64,000 bases of DNA from Lysobacter gummosus (GCF_001442805.1 NZ_CP011131.1:558001-622000); one strand, 5' to 3'. Positions 43,947 through 55,175 are shown, counted from the stretch's first letter. Numbers and translations are program-made. Notes: a model not told the origin generated them from the letters alone.

Positions 43947-45574
43947 GGCGACAGGCTCAACCAGCGGCTGGCGTGGCGGTCCAATGCATTGGCCTGGAAG
44001 CCGCGCACGCGTTCGGAAACCAGGTGTTTGGAGGTGTAGAAGTACAAGGGAATCGCCGCGTTGTCGTTGAGCAGGCGCTGCTCGGCGGCGCGCAGCCAGG
44101 CGTTGCGCGCGGCTTCCGAATGCGCGCCGTCGGCCCGGGCCAGGCGCTGGCGATAACCGGCGTCGTCGTAGCCCATCCAGTTCAACGGGCCGTCGCTGCC
44201 GAAGGCGGCGAGGAAATTGCGCGCGTCGGGCAGATCGCCGATCCAGCCGCCGCGGAACACCTGGGTGATCGCGCGCTGCTTGCGGTTCTGCACGAACACC
44301 TTCCATTCCTCGTTGCGCAACCGTACCTGCACGCCGAGCGTCTGCCGCCACATCGCCGCGACCGCGAGCGCGAGCCGCCGGTGCGGGGTGGAGGTGTTGT
44401 AGCGCAGTTCGATCACCAACGGATTGTCGTTCGAATAACCGGCATGGCGGTACAGCGCGAGCGCGCGCTGCTCGCGCTGGGCTTGCGTCAGCTTCGCCCA
44501 CGGCATCGCCGCGGGCGTGTAGCCGGCGATGCCCGGCGGCACGATGCCGTAGGCCGGGGTTTCGCCCAGGCCGGTGACATAGCGGGTGAGCTTGTCGCGA
44601 TCGACCGCCAGCGCCAGCGCGCGGCGCAGCGCCAGCGCCTTGTCGTCGCACGGCGGCGCGGCGCACACGCCGTCGCGGAACGGCGGCTTGGTCAGATTGA
44701 GGCCAAGCCAGAACGCGCCGACATACGGCGACAGCCGCAACTGCGCGCCGAAGCGCCGGCGCAGCGCGGCCAACGGCTGCGGCGGCACGACTTCGGTGAT
44801 ATGCAGATCGCCGGCGGCGAAGCGCTGCAGTTCGGCGGCGGCGTCCTCGGTGACGTGGAAGCGCACGCGTTCGATCGCCACCGCGGCGGCGTCGTGGAAT
44901 TGCGGATTCTTTTCGACCAGCAGATTCGCCTGCGGCGTCCACGCCCGCAGCCGGTAGGCGCCGTTGGACACCAGCCGGCCCGGCTGCGTGTGCTGCGCGC
45001 CGTATTGCGTCACCGCCGGCAGATACACCGGGAAGGCGATCGGCAAGGTCAGCAGCGCCGGCAGCGAGGCGGCGCGGTTGAGGGTGAACACCACGGTATG
45101 CGCGTCGGGCGCGGCCACGCCCAGGCGCTCGGGCGGCAAGCGGCCGGCCTGCACCGCCTGGGCGTTGTCGAGCGCATCGAACAATTCCCCGAACGGCGCG
45201 GCGGTGGCCGGCGCGAACGCGCGGCGGAAGCTGGCCAGGATCTGCGCCGCGTCCAGCGCTTCGCCGTTGCTCCAGCGCAGGCGCTCGCGCAGGGTGAAGG
45301 TCCAGGTGCGGCCGTCGGCCGACACCGTCCAGCTACGCGCCATGCCCGGCACCAGCCGCCCTTGCGCGTCCTCGGTGACCAGCCCCTCGTACAGATCCCG
45401 CAGGACATTGCCGCAGGCCACTTCCTGGCAGCGGTGCGCGTCCAGCGTGCTCGGTTCCGGGCCGTTGCCGCGTTCCAGTTGCGCCGCGGCCGTCTGCGCA
45501 GGCACGGCGGGCGCCACCAGCGCCAGTAGCAGGGCCGAACCATAGCGTTGCAGGACGGACGTTGTTCGGCGCAA
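43943..45574 (-). CDS. ABC transporter substrate-binding protein, OppA/DppA type
   Basis: 543 residues from a TTG at 45574 that opens a good signal peptide (VLQRYGSALLLALVAPAVPA). An ATG in the same frame at 45643 would give a 35-residue polar leader before it and is the alternative. Family features are NGPEPSTLDAHRCQEVACGN near the start, LYEGLVTEDAQGRLVPGMAR, WTFTLRERLRWSNGEALDA and ALRRALALAVDRDKLTRYVT. It binds oligopeptides or related ligands in the periplasm. Two cysteines (CQEVAC, and CAAPPC later) may form disulfides. First gene of the three-gene operon. Confidence 0.9.
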   Translation of the reverse strand: MRRTTSVLQRYGSALLLALVAPAVPAQTAAAQLERGNGPEPSTLDAHRCQEVACGNVLRDLYEGLVTEDAQGRLVPGMARSWTVSADGRTWTFTLRERLRWSNGEALDAAQILASFRRAFAPATAAPFGELFDALDNAQAVQAGRLPPERLGVAAPDAHTVVFTLNRAASLPALLTLPIAFPVYLPAVTQYGAQHTQPGRLVSNGAYRLRAWTPQANLLVEKNPQFHDAAAVAIERVRFHVTEDAAAELQRFAAGDLHITEVVPPQPLAALRRRFGAQLRLSPYVGAFWLGLNLTKPPFRDGVCAAPPCDDKALALRRALALAVDRDKLTRYVTGLGETPAYGIVPPGIAGYTPAAMPWAKLTQAQREQRALALYRHAGYSNDNPLVIELRYNTSTPHRRLALAVAAMWRQTLGVQVRLRNEEWKVFVQNRKQRAITQVFRGGWIGDLPDARNFLAAFGSDGPLNWMGYDDAGYRQRLARADGAHSEAARNAWLRAAEQRLLNDNAAIPLYFYTSKHLVSERVRGFQANALDRHASRWLSLSP

Positions 45575-45780
45575 GACGGGCTCTACACTGCCTGGGTCTT
45601 GCGATTGTAGGCGACCCGCCGCATATCCAGACCGAGAAACCATGTGTACTCACGCAAGGTAGGATTCAGGGCATCGAGCCGGCTCCCGTGTGACGGAGCG
45701 CCGGTTACGGGCGTTGCGTCGCGCCAAGCGGCCGCGACCGGGCTCCGGTCCAGTCGATCGATTCAATCAGCGAGGTGGAT

Positions 45781-47160
45781 GTGTCCGGTCCCAGCCAGGT
45801 CAAGGATCTAGAAATTCCCGACATCAAGGGCGGCGCGCGCGCCGTGCTGGTCGATTACCTGGCCTCGGGCGCGCGCCCGGAGTCGGATTGGAAGATCGGT
45901 ACCGAGCACGAGAAGTTCGGCTTCCGCACCGACGATCTGCGTCCGCCCACCTTCGACGGCGAGCGCGGCATCGAGGCCTTGCTGAAGGGCCTGACCCAGT
46001 TCGGCTGGGCGCCGGTGGAAGAAAAGGGCCGGGTGATCGCGCTGACCCGCGACGAGGCCTCGGTATCGCTTGAGCCGGCCGGCCAGCTGGAATTGTCCGG
46101 CGCCCCGCTGGCGACCCTGCACGACACCTGCGTGGAGGCGGCCACCCATCTGCGCGAAGTGCGCACCGTGGCCGAGCCGATGGGGCTGGGCTTCCTCGGC
46201 ATGGGCTTCCAGCCCAAGTGGCGCCGCGACGAAATGCCGTGGATGCCCAAGGGCCGCTACAAGATCATGCGCGAGTACATGCCCAAGGTCGGCGACCTCG
46301 GCCTGGACATGATGACCCGCACCAGCACCGTGCAGGTCAACCTGGACGTGCGCGACGAAGCGGACATGGTGAAGAAATTCCGCGTCTCGCTGGCCTTGCA
46401 GCCGATCGCGACGGCGCTGTTCGCCGACTCGCCGTTCACCGAAGGCAAGCCGAACGGCTACATGTCGTACCGCTCGCACATCTGGACCGACACCGACGCC
46501 GACCGCACCGGTCTGCTCGACTTCGTGTTCGAAGACGGCTTCGGTTACGAGCGCTACGTCGATTACCTGCTCGACGTGCCGATGTACTTCGTTTACCGCG
46601 ACGGCGAATACATCGACGCCGCCGGCCAGTCGTTCCGCGATTACCTCGACGGCAAGCTGCCGGCGTATCCGAACCAGCGCCCGACCTTGAAGGACTGGGC
46701 CGACCACACCACCACCGCGTTTCCGGAAGTGCGTTTGAAGAAGTATCTGGAAATGCGCGGCGCCGACTCGGGCCCGTGGAACCGGATCTGCGCGCTGTCT
46801 GCGTTCTGGGTCGGTCTGTTGTACGACGCCGATGCGCTGGATGCGGCCTGGGATCTGGTGCTGGACTTCAGTCCGGCCGAACGCCACGCCTTGCGCGACG
46901 GCGTGCCCAGGCACGGATTCCAGCTGCCGTTCCGCGACGGCAAGGTGCTGGACCTGGCGCGCCGCGCGCTGGAGATTTCCGCGCACGGCTTGAAGCGCCG
47001 CGCGCGCTTGAACCACCTCGGCGCCGATGAGTCGATCTACCTGGAACCGTTGACCGAGTTCGTGGCGATGGGCAAGAGCCCGGCCGAGCGCAAGCTCGAG
47101 CTGTTCCATGGCGCTTGGGGCGGGAGCGTGGATCCGGTGTTCAAGGAATTTGCGTACTGA
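45781..47160 (+). CDS. gshA: Glutamate-cysteine ligase, plant/alphaproteobacterial type
   Basis: 459 residues from GTG at 45781; GAGG five bases upstream supports this start over a GTG two codons earlier. The enzyme makes gamma-glutamylcysteine, the first step of glutathione synthesis. Signatures are [72 protein letters not shown] and [20 protein letters not shown]. This type (GshA/EgtA-like class 3) is usual in Xanthomonadaceae. The product glutathione is needed by the frm system 7 kb downstream; gshB is not in the window. Confidence 0.94.
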   Translation: MSGPSQVKDLEIPDIKGGARAVLVDYLASGARPESDWKIGTEHEKFGFRTDDLRPPTFDGERGIEALLKGLTQFGWAPVEEKGRVIALTRDEASVSLEPAGQLELSGAPLATLHDTCVEAATHLREVRTVAEPMGLGFLGMGFQPKWRRDEMPWMPKGRYKIMREYMPKVGDLGLDMMTRTSTVQVNLDVRDEADMVKKFRVSLALQPIATALFADSPFTEGKPNGYMSYRSHIWTDTDADRTGLLDFVFEDGFGYERYVDYLLDVPMYFVYRDGEYIDAAGQSFRDYLDGKLPAYPNQRPTLKDWADHTTTAFPEVRLKKYLEMRGADSGPWNRICALSAFWVGLLYDADALDAAWDLVLDFSPAERHALRDGVPRHGFQLPFRDGKVLDLARRALEISAHGLKRRARLNHLGADESIYLEPLTEFVAMGKSPAERKLELFHGAWGGSVDPVFKEFAY

Positions 47161-47171
47161 TTGGTGCGGGG

Positions 47172-47316
47172 GCAAAAAGCAAATCCTCCCCAACCCTCCT
47201 TTTTCAAAGGAGGGGGCGCATGCGCAGCTGTTGCCCTTCCCATACGCGACCGTTCTCCCAGAAAAGCTGGCTGTTCCCCCCCTTTGAAAAAGGGGGGCAG
47301 GGGGGATTCGCTCTTC
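47172..47316. repeat. Hairpin repeats (CCCCCTTTGAAAAAGGGGG family)
   Basis: Two hairpin units at about 47195-47216 and 47278-47297 with the shared aagcaaatcc and gggggattcgct blocks. They fill the gap between gshA and the convergent EamA transporter gene. Confidence 0.8.
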
Positions 47317-47329
47317 GCCCCGCCGCCAC

Positions 47330-48256
47330 TCACCTCAGCTTAGTCCTGGCCCCGCTACGCAGCGCCATCACCGCGCCCGCAATAACCAAAGCCGCGCCGA
47401 TCAAGGTCGAAGCACGCGCCGCGTGCCCGAACAACAGCCAGTCCAGCGCAGCGCTGACCGGCACCGCCACGTACATCAACGGCGCCAGCGTCGAAGCATT
47501 GCCCATGCCGCGATAAGCCAGATCGCGCAACGACTGACTGCCCAGGCTGCACGTCGCCATGCCGATCAAGGCCAAGATCAGCACCCAAGGCGGCTCGGCC
47601 GCGAACGGCTGCGCCGGCAGATGCGTCAGTCCGAACAGCGCCAACGGCAATCCGACCAGCGACGCCTGCAGATACAACTTGAACTGATTGCGAAACGGCG
47701 GCTGATGCTGGGCGCTGCGATAAAACAGCACCTGCGAGGCCGCCATCGCGAAGCCGCCGAACAGCGACACCAGCGAATTGCCGTCGAGGCCGCGCGCATC
47801 CGGACGCAGCACCACCAGCACGCCGAGGAAGCCGGCGATCAGCCCGGCGATCGCCGCCGGACGCAGGCGTTCGCCCAGCCATAGCCACGCGATCAGCGGA
47901 ATGAACAAGGGCCCGGTGTTGTAGAGCAGCACCGCGTGCAGCAGGTCGCCGCGCATCGCCGCGAGCACGAAGCAGCCCTGCGAGACGACCACGCACACCG
48001 CGCGCACCCAGCCCGGCCGATCGGCCAGCGACCACACCGCGCGCCAGTCCTCGCGCCGCGCCAGCGCGATCAGCGCCAGGCCCGGAATCATGAAGCGCAG
48101 CCAGGTCACCAGCTCCGGCGGCAGGCCGCGGGTGTAGCGGCTGAGCAGGCCGAGCAGGGCCAGGCAGGTCGAAGCGGCGGCCATGAGGCCGGCGCGGAGG
48201 ACCAAGGGACGGGTGGGCGACGGGACATCCGGGGAAGCGATGGGGGCGGCAGGCAT
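47330..48256 (-). CDS. EamA/DMT family transporter
   Basis: 308 residues and ten predicted membrane helices, beginning at the ATG at 48256. Helices include LRAGLMAAASTCLALLGLLS, AVLLYNTGPLFIPLIAWLWL, GLIAGFLGVLVVLRPDARGL and the second EamA repeat (GMATCSLGSQSLRDLAYRGM, LMYVAVPVSAALDWLLFGHA). Members export amino acids, purines or metabolites; specificity is unknown. It is divergent from a LysR-type regulator 66 bases away, a common pairing in which the regulator controls the transporter. Confidence 0.9.
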   Translation of the reverse strand: MPAAPIASPDVPSPTRPLVLRAGLMAAASTCLALLGLLSRYTRGLPPELVTWLRFMIPGLALIALARREDWRAVWSLADRPGWVRAVCVVVSQGCFVLAAMRGDLLHAVLLYNTGPLFIPLIAWLWLGERLRPAAIAGLIAGFLGVLVVLRPDARGLDGNSLVSLFGGFAMAASQVLFYRSAQHQPPFRNQFKLYLQASLVGLPLALFGLTHLPAQPFAAEPPWVLILALIGMATCSLGSQSLRDLAYRGMGNASTLAPLMYVAVPVSAALDWLLFGHAARASTLIGAALVIAGAVMALRSGARTKLR

Positions 48257-48322
48257 GTGGTAAATGTAGCTGTGCCATAAATGTATAAAAATCTGGAATT
48301 TCTGGATTAGTGGTAAGTAAAA

Positions 48323-49243
48323 ATGACCACAGACACCCCCTCGCCCCGCCGCCTGCCGCCGCTGCGCGCCCTGCAGGCCTTCGCCGCCGTCGTGCGCTAC
48401 GACGGCATGCGCCGCGCCGCCGAGCGCATGCACCTCAGCCACGCCGCGCTGAGCCAGCACGTGCAGCACCTGGAGGAAGCCTTCGGCCTGCGCCTGCTCG
48501 ATCGCAGCGGCGGACGCGCGCGGCCGACCCCGCTGGGACGCGAGTACGGCGAGGCGCTGATCGCCGGCTTCGAACAGATCGAAGCGGCGACCGCGCGCCT
48601 GCGCCTGCGCGGCGACGAAAGCCGGCGGCTGGTGCTGGGCGCGCCGACCAGCCTCAGCGTCAGCCTGCTGTTGCCGCGGATCGACGAATTCTCCGCCCAG
48701 GCCGGCTTCGATCTGCAGTTGTTCTGCCCGGCCTCCGCGCCGGATCTGGCCCAGGCGCGCGTGCACGCGCTGCTGATGCACGGCGATCCGCGCGCGCAGG
48801 GATTGCAGGGCGAGTTGCTGTTCGAACAGGCGCTGGTGCCGGTGGCATCGCCCGAGTTGATCGCGCGGATGGATTCGCAACGCTGGTGGCTCGAACCGGC
48901 GCCCGGCGTGCGCGTGTTGCATGTGGTCAGCGAAGGTTGGCGTCAGGATTGGCCGGCGTGGTTCGGCGACGACCTCGCGGCGTGGCCGCTGCCGCAGCTG
49001 AGCCTGTCTTCGCCGATGCCGGCGATCAGCGCGGCGCTGGCCGGGCAGGGCATCGCTTTGTTGTATCCGCGGTTGATCGCCGGGCGGCTGGCCAGTGGCG
49101 AATTGCAGGTGCTGGCCTCGCCGCGGCCGGGGCCGGTGAAGCGCTTGTATCTGGCGTGGTTGCCCGAAGCCGGCGGCGGCGCGCGGCTGGGGTGGGTGCG
49201 CGATTGGTTGTTGGGGTTGTTGCGGGGCGAGGCGGCTGGCTGA
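48323..49243 (+). CDS. LysR-type transcriptional regulator
   Basis: 306 residues. An N-terminal winged HTH (LPPLRALQAFAAVVRYDGMR, RAAERMHLSHAALSQHVQHL) precedes the effector domain (RLVLGAPTSLSVSLLLPRID onward), similar in layout to GcvA-like members. It is divergent from the EamA transporter, and the 66-base AT-rich gap between them (48257-48322) contains ataaatgtataaaaatc and ggaatttc blocks suited to a LysR operator and both promoters. It probably controls the transporter and itself. The ligand is unknown. Confidence 0.92.
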   Translation: MTTDTPSPRRLPPLRALQAFAAVVRYDGMRRAAERMHLSHAALSQHVQHLEEAFGLRLLDRSGGRARPTPLGREYGEALIAGFEQIEAATARLRLRGDESRRLVLGAPTSLSVSLLLPRIDEFSAQAGFDLQLFCPASAPDLAQARVHALLMHGDPRAQGLQGELLFEQALVPVASPELIARMDSQRWWLEPAPGVRVLHVVSEGWRQDWPAWFGDDLAAWPLPQLSLSSPMPAISAALAGQGIALLYPRLIAGRLASGELQVLASPRPGPVKRLYLAWLPEAGGGARLGWVRDWLLGLLRGEAAG

Positions 49244-49262
49244 GCCGCGGCGGTCGGAGCGG

Positions 49263-49347
49263 AAAGCGTCGGGGCTGAAGCCCCTCCCACAAAAGATCGC
49301 GTGGCGACGAAGTCTGCTGTGGGAGGGGCTTCAGCCCCGATGCTTTC
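49263..49347. repeat. Facing pair of the GGGAGGGGCTTCAGCCCC repeat
   Basis: Copies at 49263-49294 (reverse) and 49316-49347 (forward), about 20 bases apart, between the convergent lysR-type and TPR genes. Confidence 0.85.
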
Positions 49348-49367
49348 GTCTCAGCCCACCGCGCCCC

Positions 49368-50123
49368 TCACACTGTCTGCGTGCGCTTAGCCAATTCCTT
49401 GAGCTGATCCAGCTCCGGCTTATGCAGCTTGCGCGCATACGCCGGCAATCGCTTCGCCTTGGCCTGCGCCTGCTCGCACAACTCGCGCGCGCGGCCCAGT
49501 TCGCCCCAGCCGATCAGGCATTCGGCATAGCGCACATGCGCCTGGAACCCGCTGCTGTAACCGACCAGGGTTTCGAATTCTTCCTTCGCCTTGGCCTTCT
49601 CGCCCAGCGCCGCGACCGCGCGCGCATAGGTCAGATGGCCTTCGGGCGAGCGGAAATCCGCGCGCCTGGCGATCAGTTCATCGAGGGTCTGCCGCGCCTG
49701 CGCCGCATCGCCGGCTTCGAGCAGCGCATGGGCCAGCTTGACCTGCAGATGCGGATCGTCGCGATGCACGCCGCTGAGCGCGGCGCGGTACATCGGCAGC
49801 GCTTCGCCGGCGCGGCCGGCGGCCAGCAGCGCATCGGCCAGGCGCATGCGGTTGTCGGTGGTGGCCGAGGTGTCGTAGGCGTCCTGGGCTTCGCGCAACT
49901 CGCGGCCCGGGTCCAGCATCCGCCGCACATTGCCGACCAGGGCGCGGCCGTGCTGGGTGTGGCGCTGCTCGGGCAGCCAGATGGCGAAGGCGTAGACCAC
50001 GCTGCCGAGCAGCGGAAACATGAAGAGAATCATCAACCAGTAACGATCCTGTCCGCTGCGCACCGCATGCACGGCGAAACACAGCGCGACCAGGACGTGC
50101 AAACCCAGGCCCAGATACGGCAT
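49368..50123 (-). CDS. Tetratricopeptide-repeat membrane protein
   Basis: 251 residues from MPYLGLGLHVLVALCFAVHA, behind an AAGGA ribosome binding site. Two N-terminal membrane helices (GLGLHVLVALCFAVHAVRSG and YWLMILFMFPLLGSVVYAFA) resemble the PLDc_N-like helix pair. Four TPR-like units follow (TTDNRMRLADALLAAGRAGE, HLQVKLAHALLEAGDAAQAR, HLTYARAVAALGEKAKAKEE, HVRYAECLIGWGELGRAREL). It should act as an inner-membrane protein scaffold facing the cytoplasm; partners are unknown. The long frame upstream was rejected because it would start far before the helices. Confidence 0.87.
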   Translation of the reverse strand: MPYLGLGLHVLVALCFAVHAVRSGQDRYWLMILFMFPLLGSVVYAFAIWLPEQRHTQHGRALVGNVRRMLDPGRELREAQDAYDTSATTDNRMRLADALLAAGRAGEALPMYRAALSGVHRDDPHLQVKLAHALLEAGDAAQARQTLDELIARRADFRSPEGHLTYARAVAALGEKAKAKEEFETLVGYSSGFQAHVRYAECLIGWGELGRARELCEQAQAKAKRLPAYARKLHKPELDQLKELAKRTQTV

Positions 50124-50253
50124 GACGCGTTCCTTGCGAAAGGGAGGGGCGAAAACGGGCGACAGTGTCACGGTTTGGCGGCGCCCGCGCCAGAGGGGAG
50201 GGCGGCCGTTCGTCGCCTCGGGGCGGACGGGGCCGGAGTAGAAACGAGTGCGC

Positions 50254-50317
50254 AGGAGTGAGGAGTGAGTAAAAGCGAGAAGCGGCTTGCGCTCGCTTCT
50301 ACTCACTCCTCACTCCT
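50254..50317. repeat. Long hairpin of GAGTGAGGAGTGAGT units
   Basis: The 26-base arms (50254-50279 and 50292-50317) are reverse complements except for one position, with a 12-base loop. It sits between the divergent TPR and ppc genes, 90 bases before the ppc start. It belongs to the same general type as the hairpins at 1915 and 42217. Confidence 0.85.
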
Positions 50318-50405
50318 CTCCACTCGTTCCTATCGTTTCACCTGCAACCAAAGCATCACCAGCAACTTGCTGCAATGCACAAGCCACTGAGATAGCCTTG
50401 ACCGG

Positions 50406-53153
50406 ATGAACGTCATGAACGACACCAGCGACGAACCCCTGCGCGCGATCGACTTCGCCTCCACCGACGCGCTGCTGCGCGACGACGTCAAGATGCTCGG
50501 CGCGCTGGTCGGTGAGATCCTCGCCGAGCAACGCGGCGACGGCTTTCTCGACGACGTCGAACGCCTGCGCCGCGCCGCCATCCGCCGCCGCGAAGCGCAA
50601 GCGCCGATCGCCGCGCTGGCCGATGCGCTGGCCGATATCGACCTGGATCAGGCCAGCGATCTGGTGCGCGCGTTCGCGACGTATTTCCAGGCGGTCAATC
50701 TGGCCGAACGCGTGCACCGCATCCGCCGCCGCCGCGACTACGAGCGGCGCGGCGCCGATCCCCAGCCCGGCGGGTTGCGCGATGCCATCGCCACGCTCGC
50801 GCGCCTGGGCGTCAGCGCGGAGGAAGTCGCCGCCTTGCTGCCGCGGCTGCGGATCGAGCCGGTGTTCACCGCGCATCCAACCGAAGCGGTGCGACGCGCA
50901 CTGCTTGAAAAAGAAAGGACGATCGTCGGCTGTTTAGTAGCCGACATAGACCGAGGCCGTACCCCACCCGAACGCCGCGCCGACCGTGAGCGCATTCGCC
51001 TGGCCCTGACCGCGAGCTGGCAAACCGCAGAAGCGCCCGCGGCCAAGCCCAGCGTCGCGGATGAGTTCGAGCACGTCGGGTTCTATTTGTCCGACGTGCT
51101 CTACCGCGTGCTGCCGGTCTACTACGAAATGTTCGAAGAAGCGCTGGGCGAAACCTACGGCAGCGCCGCCGCGCTGCCCGACGTGCTCGGCTTCGGCACC
51201 TGGGTCGGCGGCGACATGGACGGCAATCCCAACGTCGGCGCCGACACCATCGCCGCGACCCTGGCCGGACAGCGCGCGCTGGTGCTCAACGCCTATCGCC
51301 GCGATCTGGCCTCGATGGCTGAGCTGCTGAGCCAGTCGGTCACCCGCGTGCGCGTGGACGACGCGGTGCTGGCGCGGGTGGAAGACTATCGCTACCAACT
51401 GCCGAAGGCCGCCGCGCTGCTCAAGCCGCGTCACGCCGACATGCCGTATCGCAACCTGCTCGGGCTGATGGCCGCGCGCCTGCAGGCGACCAGTGACGAA
51501 AGCGTGCACGGGTATCCCGACGCCGCCGCGTTCCTGGCCGACATCGTGCTGATCGAACGCAGTCTGGCCGCGAACCAGGGCGAACACGCCGGCGGTTTCG
51601 CGGTGCGGCGCCTGCGCCGTCGCGCGGAATGCTTCGGCTTCCATCTGGCCAGCCTCGACCTGCGCCAGGATTCGGGCACGCACGACGCCGCGCTCGCCGC
51701 GCTGCTGGATCTGCCGCAGTGGGAACAGATGGACGTGGCCGCGCGCGCCGCGCGCCTGCACGAGTTGCTCGACGGCGAGGCGCCGCCGGCGCGCGCCGCC
51801 GCTGCGGTCGCGCAGCCGACGCTCGATGTGTTCCGCGCCGTCGCCCGGCTGCGGCCGCGTTACGGCGAGCGCGCGTTCGGGCCGTACATCGTCAGCATGA
51901 GCCGCAGCGCCGCCGACGCGCTGGCGGTGCTGGCGTTGGCCAAGACCGCCGGCTGCCTCGACGGCAGCGGCCGCGTGCCGCTGGACGTGGCGCCGCTGTT
52001 CGAAACCGTCGATGACCTGGACGCCGCCGCCGATACCCTGCGCGCCTTGTTCGCCGATCCGATGTACCGCGCGCATCTGCGCGCGCGCGGCGATCGCCAG
52101 GTCGTCATGCTCGGTTATTCCGACAGCGCCAAGGACGGCGGCATGGTCGCCTCGCGCTGGGCGCTGCAGCAGACCCAGATCGCGCTGACCGCGCTGGCCC
52201 ACGACAGCGGCGTGCGCATCGCTTTCTTCCACGGCCGCGGCGGCTCGATCAGCCGCGGCGGCGGCAAGACCGAGCGCGCGGTGATCGCCGCGCCGCGCGG
52301 CTCGGTCGATGGCTATCTGCGCCTGACCGAGCAGGGCGAAGTCATCCATCGCAAGTACGGCATCCGCGCATTGGCGCTGCGCAATCTGGAACAGACCACC
52401 GGCGCGGTGCTGCGCGCGACCCTGCGGCCGCGTCCGCCGGAACCGCGCGAAGCCGGCTGGCGAAGCATCGCCGGCGATCTGGCCGACACCGCGCGCGCTC
52501 ACTACCGCGCGCTGGTGCACGAAGACGCGGCGTTCCCGGCGTATTTCCGCGCGGCCACGCCGATCGACGTGATCGAGCGGCTGCGGATCGGCTCGCGCCC
52601 GGCCAAGCGCGCCGGCGCCGGCGATATTTCTTCGTTGCGCGCGATTCCATGGGTGTTCGCCTGGTCGCAGAACCGCGCCGGGCTGACCGCGTGGTACGGC
52701 GTCGGCACTGGCCTTGCGCAGGCGCTGGACCGGCACGGCCGCGAGACGCTGGCCGAGATGGCGCGCGACTGGCCGTTCTTCGGTACCTTGATCGACGATC
52801 TGGAAATGGTGCTGGCCAAGTCCGACCCGGCGATCTTCGAGCGCTATTCGATGCTCGCCGCCGGTCTGGCCGAGGGCGATCTGCATACGCGCTTCCATCC
52901 GGGCATCGCGCAGGAGTTCGAACGCACCCGACATGCGGTGTTGACGATCAAGGGCAGCGATGAATTGCTGGCCGGGGATCATCGCTTGCGGCAGTCGATT
53001 CGTTTGCGCAATCCGTATGTCGATCCGATCAGTCTGTTGCAGGTCGATCTGCTCGCGCGCTGGCGCGCGGCGGGGCGGCAGGAGGATGCGTTGCTGCAGG
53101 CGCTGGTGGCTACGGTCAATGGGATCGCGGCTGGGGTGCAGAACACGGGTTGA
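50406..53153 (+). CDS. ppc: Phosphoenolpyruvate carboxylase
   Basis: 915 residues, a normal length. The enzyme fixes bicarbonate on PEP to give oxaloacetate, replenishing the TCA cycle. Signatures are EPVFTAHPTEAVRRALLEKE with the catalytic histidine, FGTWVGGDMDGNPNVGADTI, VMLGYSDSAKDGGMVASRWA with the second catalytic region, IAFFHGRGGSISRGGGKTER and the QNTG C-terminus typical of allosterically controlled enzymes. The ATG follows a short purine-poor leader; a second ATG lies nine bases later. A strong terminator follows the stop codon. Confidence 0.97.
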   Translation: MNVMNDTSDEPLRAIDFASTDALLRDDVKMLGALVGEILAEQRGDGFLDDVERLRRAAIRRREAQAPIAALADALADIDLDQASDLVRAFATYFQAVNLAERVHRIRRRRDYERRGADPQPGGLRDAIATLARLGVSAEEVAALLPRLRIEPVFTAHPTEAVRRALLEKERTIVGCLVADIDRGRTPPERRADRERIRLALTASWQTAEAPAAKPSVADEFEHVGFYLSDVLYRVLPVYYEMFEEALGETYGSAAALPDVLGFGTWVGGDMDGNPNVGADTIAATLAGQRALVLNAYRRDLASMAELLSQSVTRVRVDDAVLARVEDYRYQLPKAAALLKPRHADMPYRNLLGLMAARLQATSDESVHGYPDAAAFLADIVLIERSLAANQGEHAGGFAVRRLRRRAECFGFHLASLDLRQDSGTHDAALAALLDLPQWEQMDVAARAARLHELLDGEAPPARAAAAVAQPTLDVFRAVARLRPRYGERAFGPYIVSMSRSAADALAVLALAKTAGCLDGSGRVPLDVAPLFETVDDLDAAADTLRALFADPMYRAHLRARGDRQVVMLGYSDSAKDGGMVASRWALQQTQIALTALAHDSGVRIAFFHGRGGSISRGGGKTERAVIAAPRGSVDGYLRLTEQGEVIHRKYGIRALALRNLEQTTGAVLRATLRPRPPEPREAGWRSIAGDLADTARAHYRALVHEDAAFPAYFRAATPIDVIERLRIGSRPAKRAGAGDISSLRAIPWVFAWSQNRAGLTAWYGVGTGLAQALDRHGRETLAEMARDWPFFGTLIDDLEMVLAKSDPAIFERYSMLAAGLAEGDLHTRFHPGIAQEFERTRHAVLTIKGSDELLAGDHRLRQSIRLRNPYVDPISLLQVDLLARWRAAGRQEDALLQALVATVNGIAAGVQNTG

Positions 53154-53180
53154 GGGGTTTGGCATCTTTGGGATTGGAAG

Positions 53181-53205
53181 CGGCGCGCCTTTGACAGGCG
53201 CGCCG
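53181..53205 (+). terminator. Rho-independent terminator of ppc
   Basis: A perfect 10-bp stem (cggcgcgcct / aggcgcgccg) with a 5-base loop and a TTTTCTTTT tail, 28 bases after the stop codon. Confidence 0.93.
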
Positions 53206-53220
53206 TTTTCTTTTGGAGCA

Positions 53221-53393
53221 AGAGCAAATCCCCCCTGGCCTTCCGGCCCGCAGGCATAGCCTGCGGGCGTTCAGTGCCGCGCGAACCTGCGGTTCGCAAG
53301 CGCGGCCCTTCACCCTTTTTCAAAGGGGGAATCCCTTCTGGGATGGGCGTCGAGGCCGGCGCCGCCAACCGGTGCCCCCTTTGAAAAAGGGGG
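53221..53393. repeat. Mixed repeat block before frmR
   Basis: It contains two hairpin units of the CCCCCTTTGAAAAAGGGGG family (near 53312-53330 and 53374-53393) plus a ccggcccgcaggcatagcct palindrome at about 53243-53268 and a gcgaacctgcggttcgc palindrome at about 53281-53297. The frames across this 360-base gap are not credible genes; only the frmR promoter and operator lie in its last 60 bases. Confidence 0.75.
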
Positions 53394-53478
53394 CAAGCGC
53401 CCGATGCAGCACGAAGCCTGAGCATCCCCCAGCGCGGGGGATTGGCTCCGCACTCGCCAGCCCCAGCCCCCAGATCCT

Positions 53479-53497
53479 GATACTATCCCCCAGTATC
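53479..53497. promoter_or_regulatory. Candidate FrmR operator
   Basis: GATACT-atccccc-AGTATC: a perfect 6-bp inverted repeat around a C-rich spacer, 37 bases before frmR. CsoR/FrmR-family sites are typically AT-rich inverted arms around a G/C tract, which this fits. TACTAT within the left arm could serve as the -10 hexamer, so binding would block transcription. Confidence 0.6.
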
Positions 53498-53533
53498 CAG
53501 CGCCCGCCGCCCGCACTGCCCGAGGCCGCCTCA

Positions 53534-55040
<1,507 letters not shown>

Positions 55041-55082
55041 GCGCTCACGAGTGCGACGAAGCTTAAGCGCGGCAGCTGTTCC

Positions 55083-55126
55083 CTTCTCCCGCGAGCGGGA
55101 GAAGGTGCCCCGAAGGGGCGGATGAG
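55083..55126. repeat. CTTCTCCCGC/GCGGGAGAAG hairpin plus GGTGCCCCGAAGGGGCGG tail
   Basis: The hairpin is at 55083-55105, followed by a second short palindrome (gccccgaaggggc) at about 55107-55119 and gatgagggca. The same composite unit (hairpin, cgg-agg palindrome, gatgaggg) occurs twice in the 56039-56475 block. It lies inside the frmA-frmB gap of 135 bases. Confidence 0.8.
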
Positions 55127-55175
55127 GGCAGCCGCGCATCGTTGCCGCGCCGATCGGAAAACCCGAGAGAACACA

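Noticed and set aside
43947..44942. Large frame extending the VIT gene upstream through the substrate-binding protein gene
   Set aside because: The extension is Arg/Ala-rich and overlaps a well-recognised OppA-type gene in another frame; the VIT family begins at the ATG at 43946.
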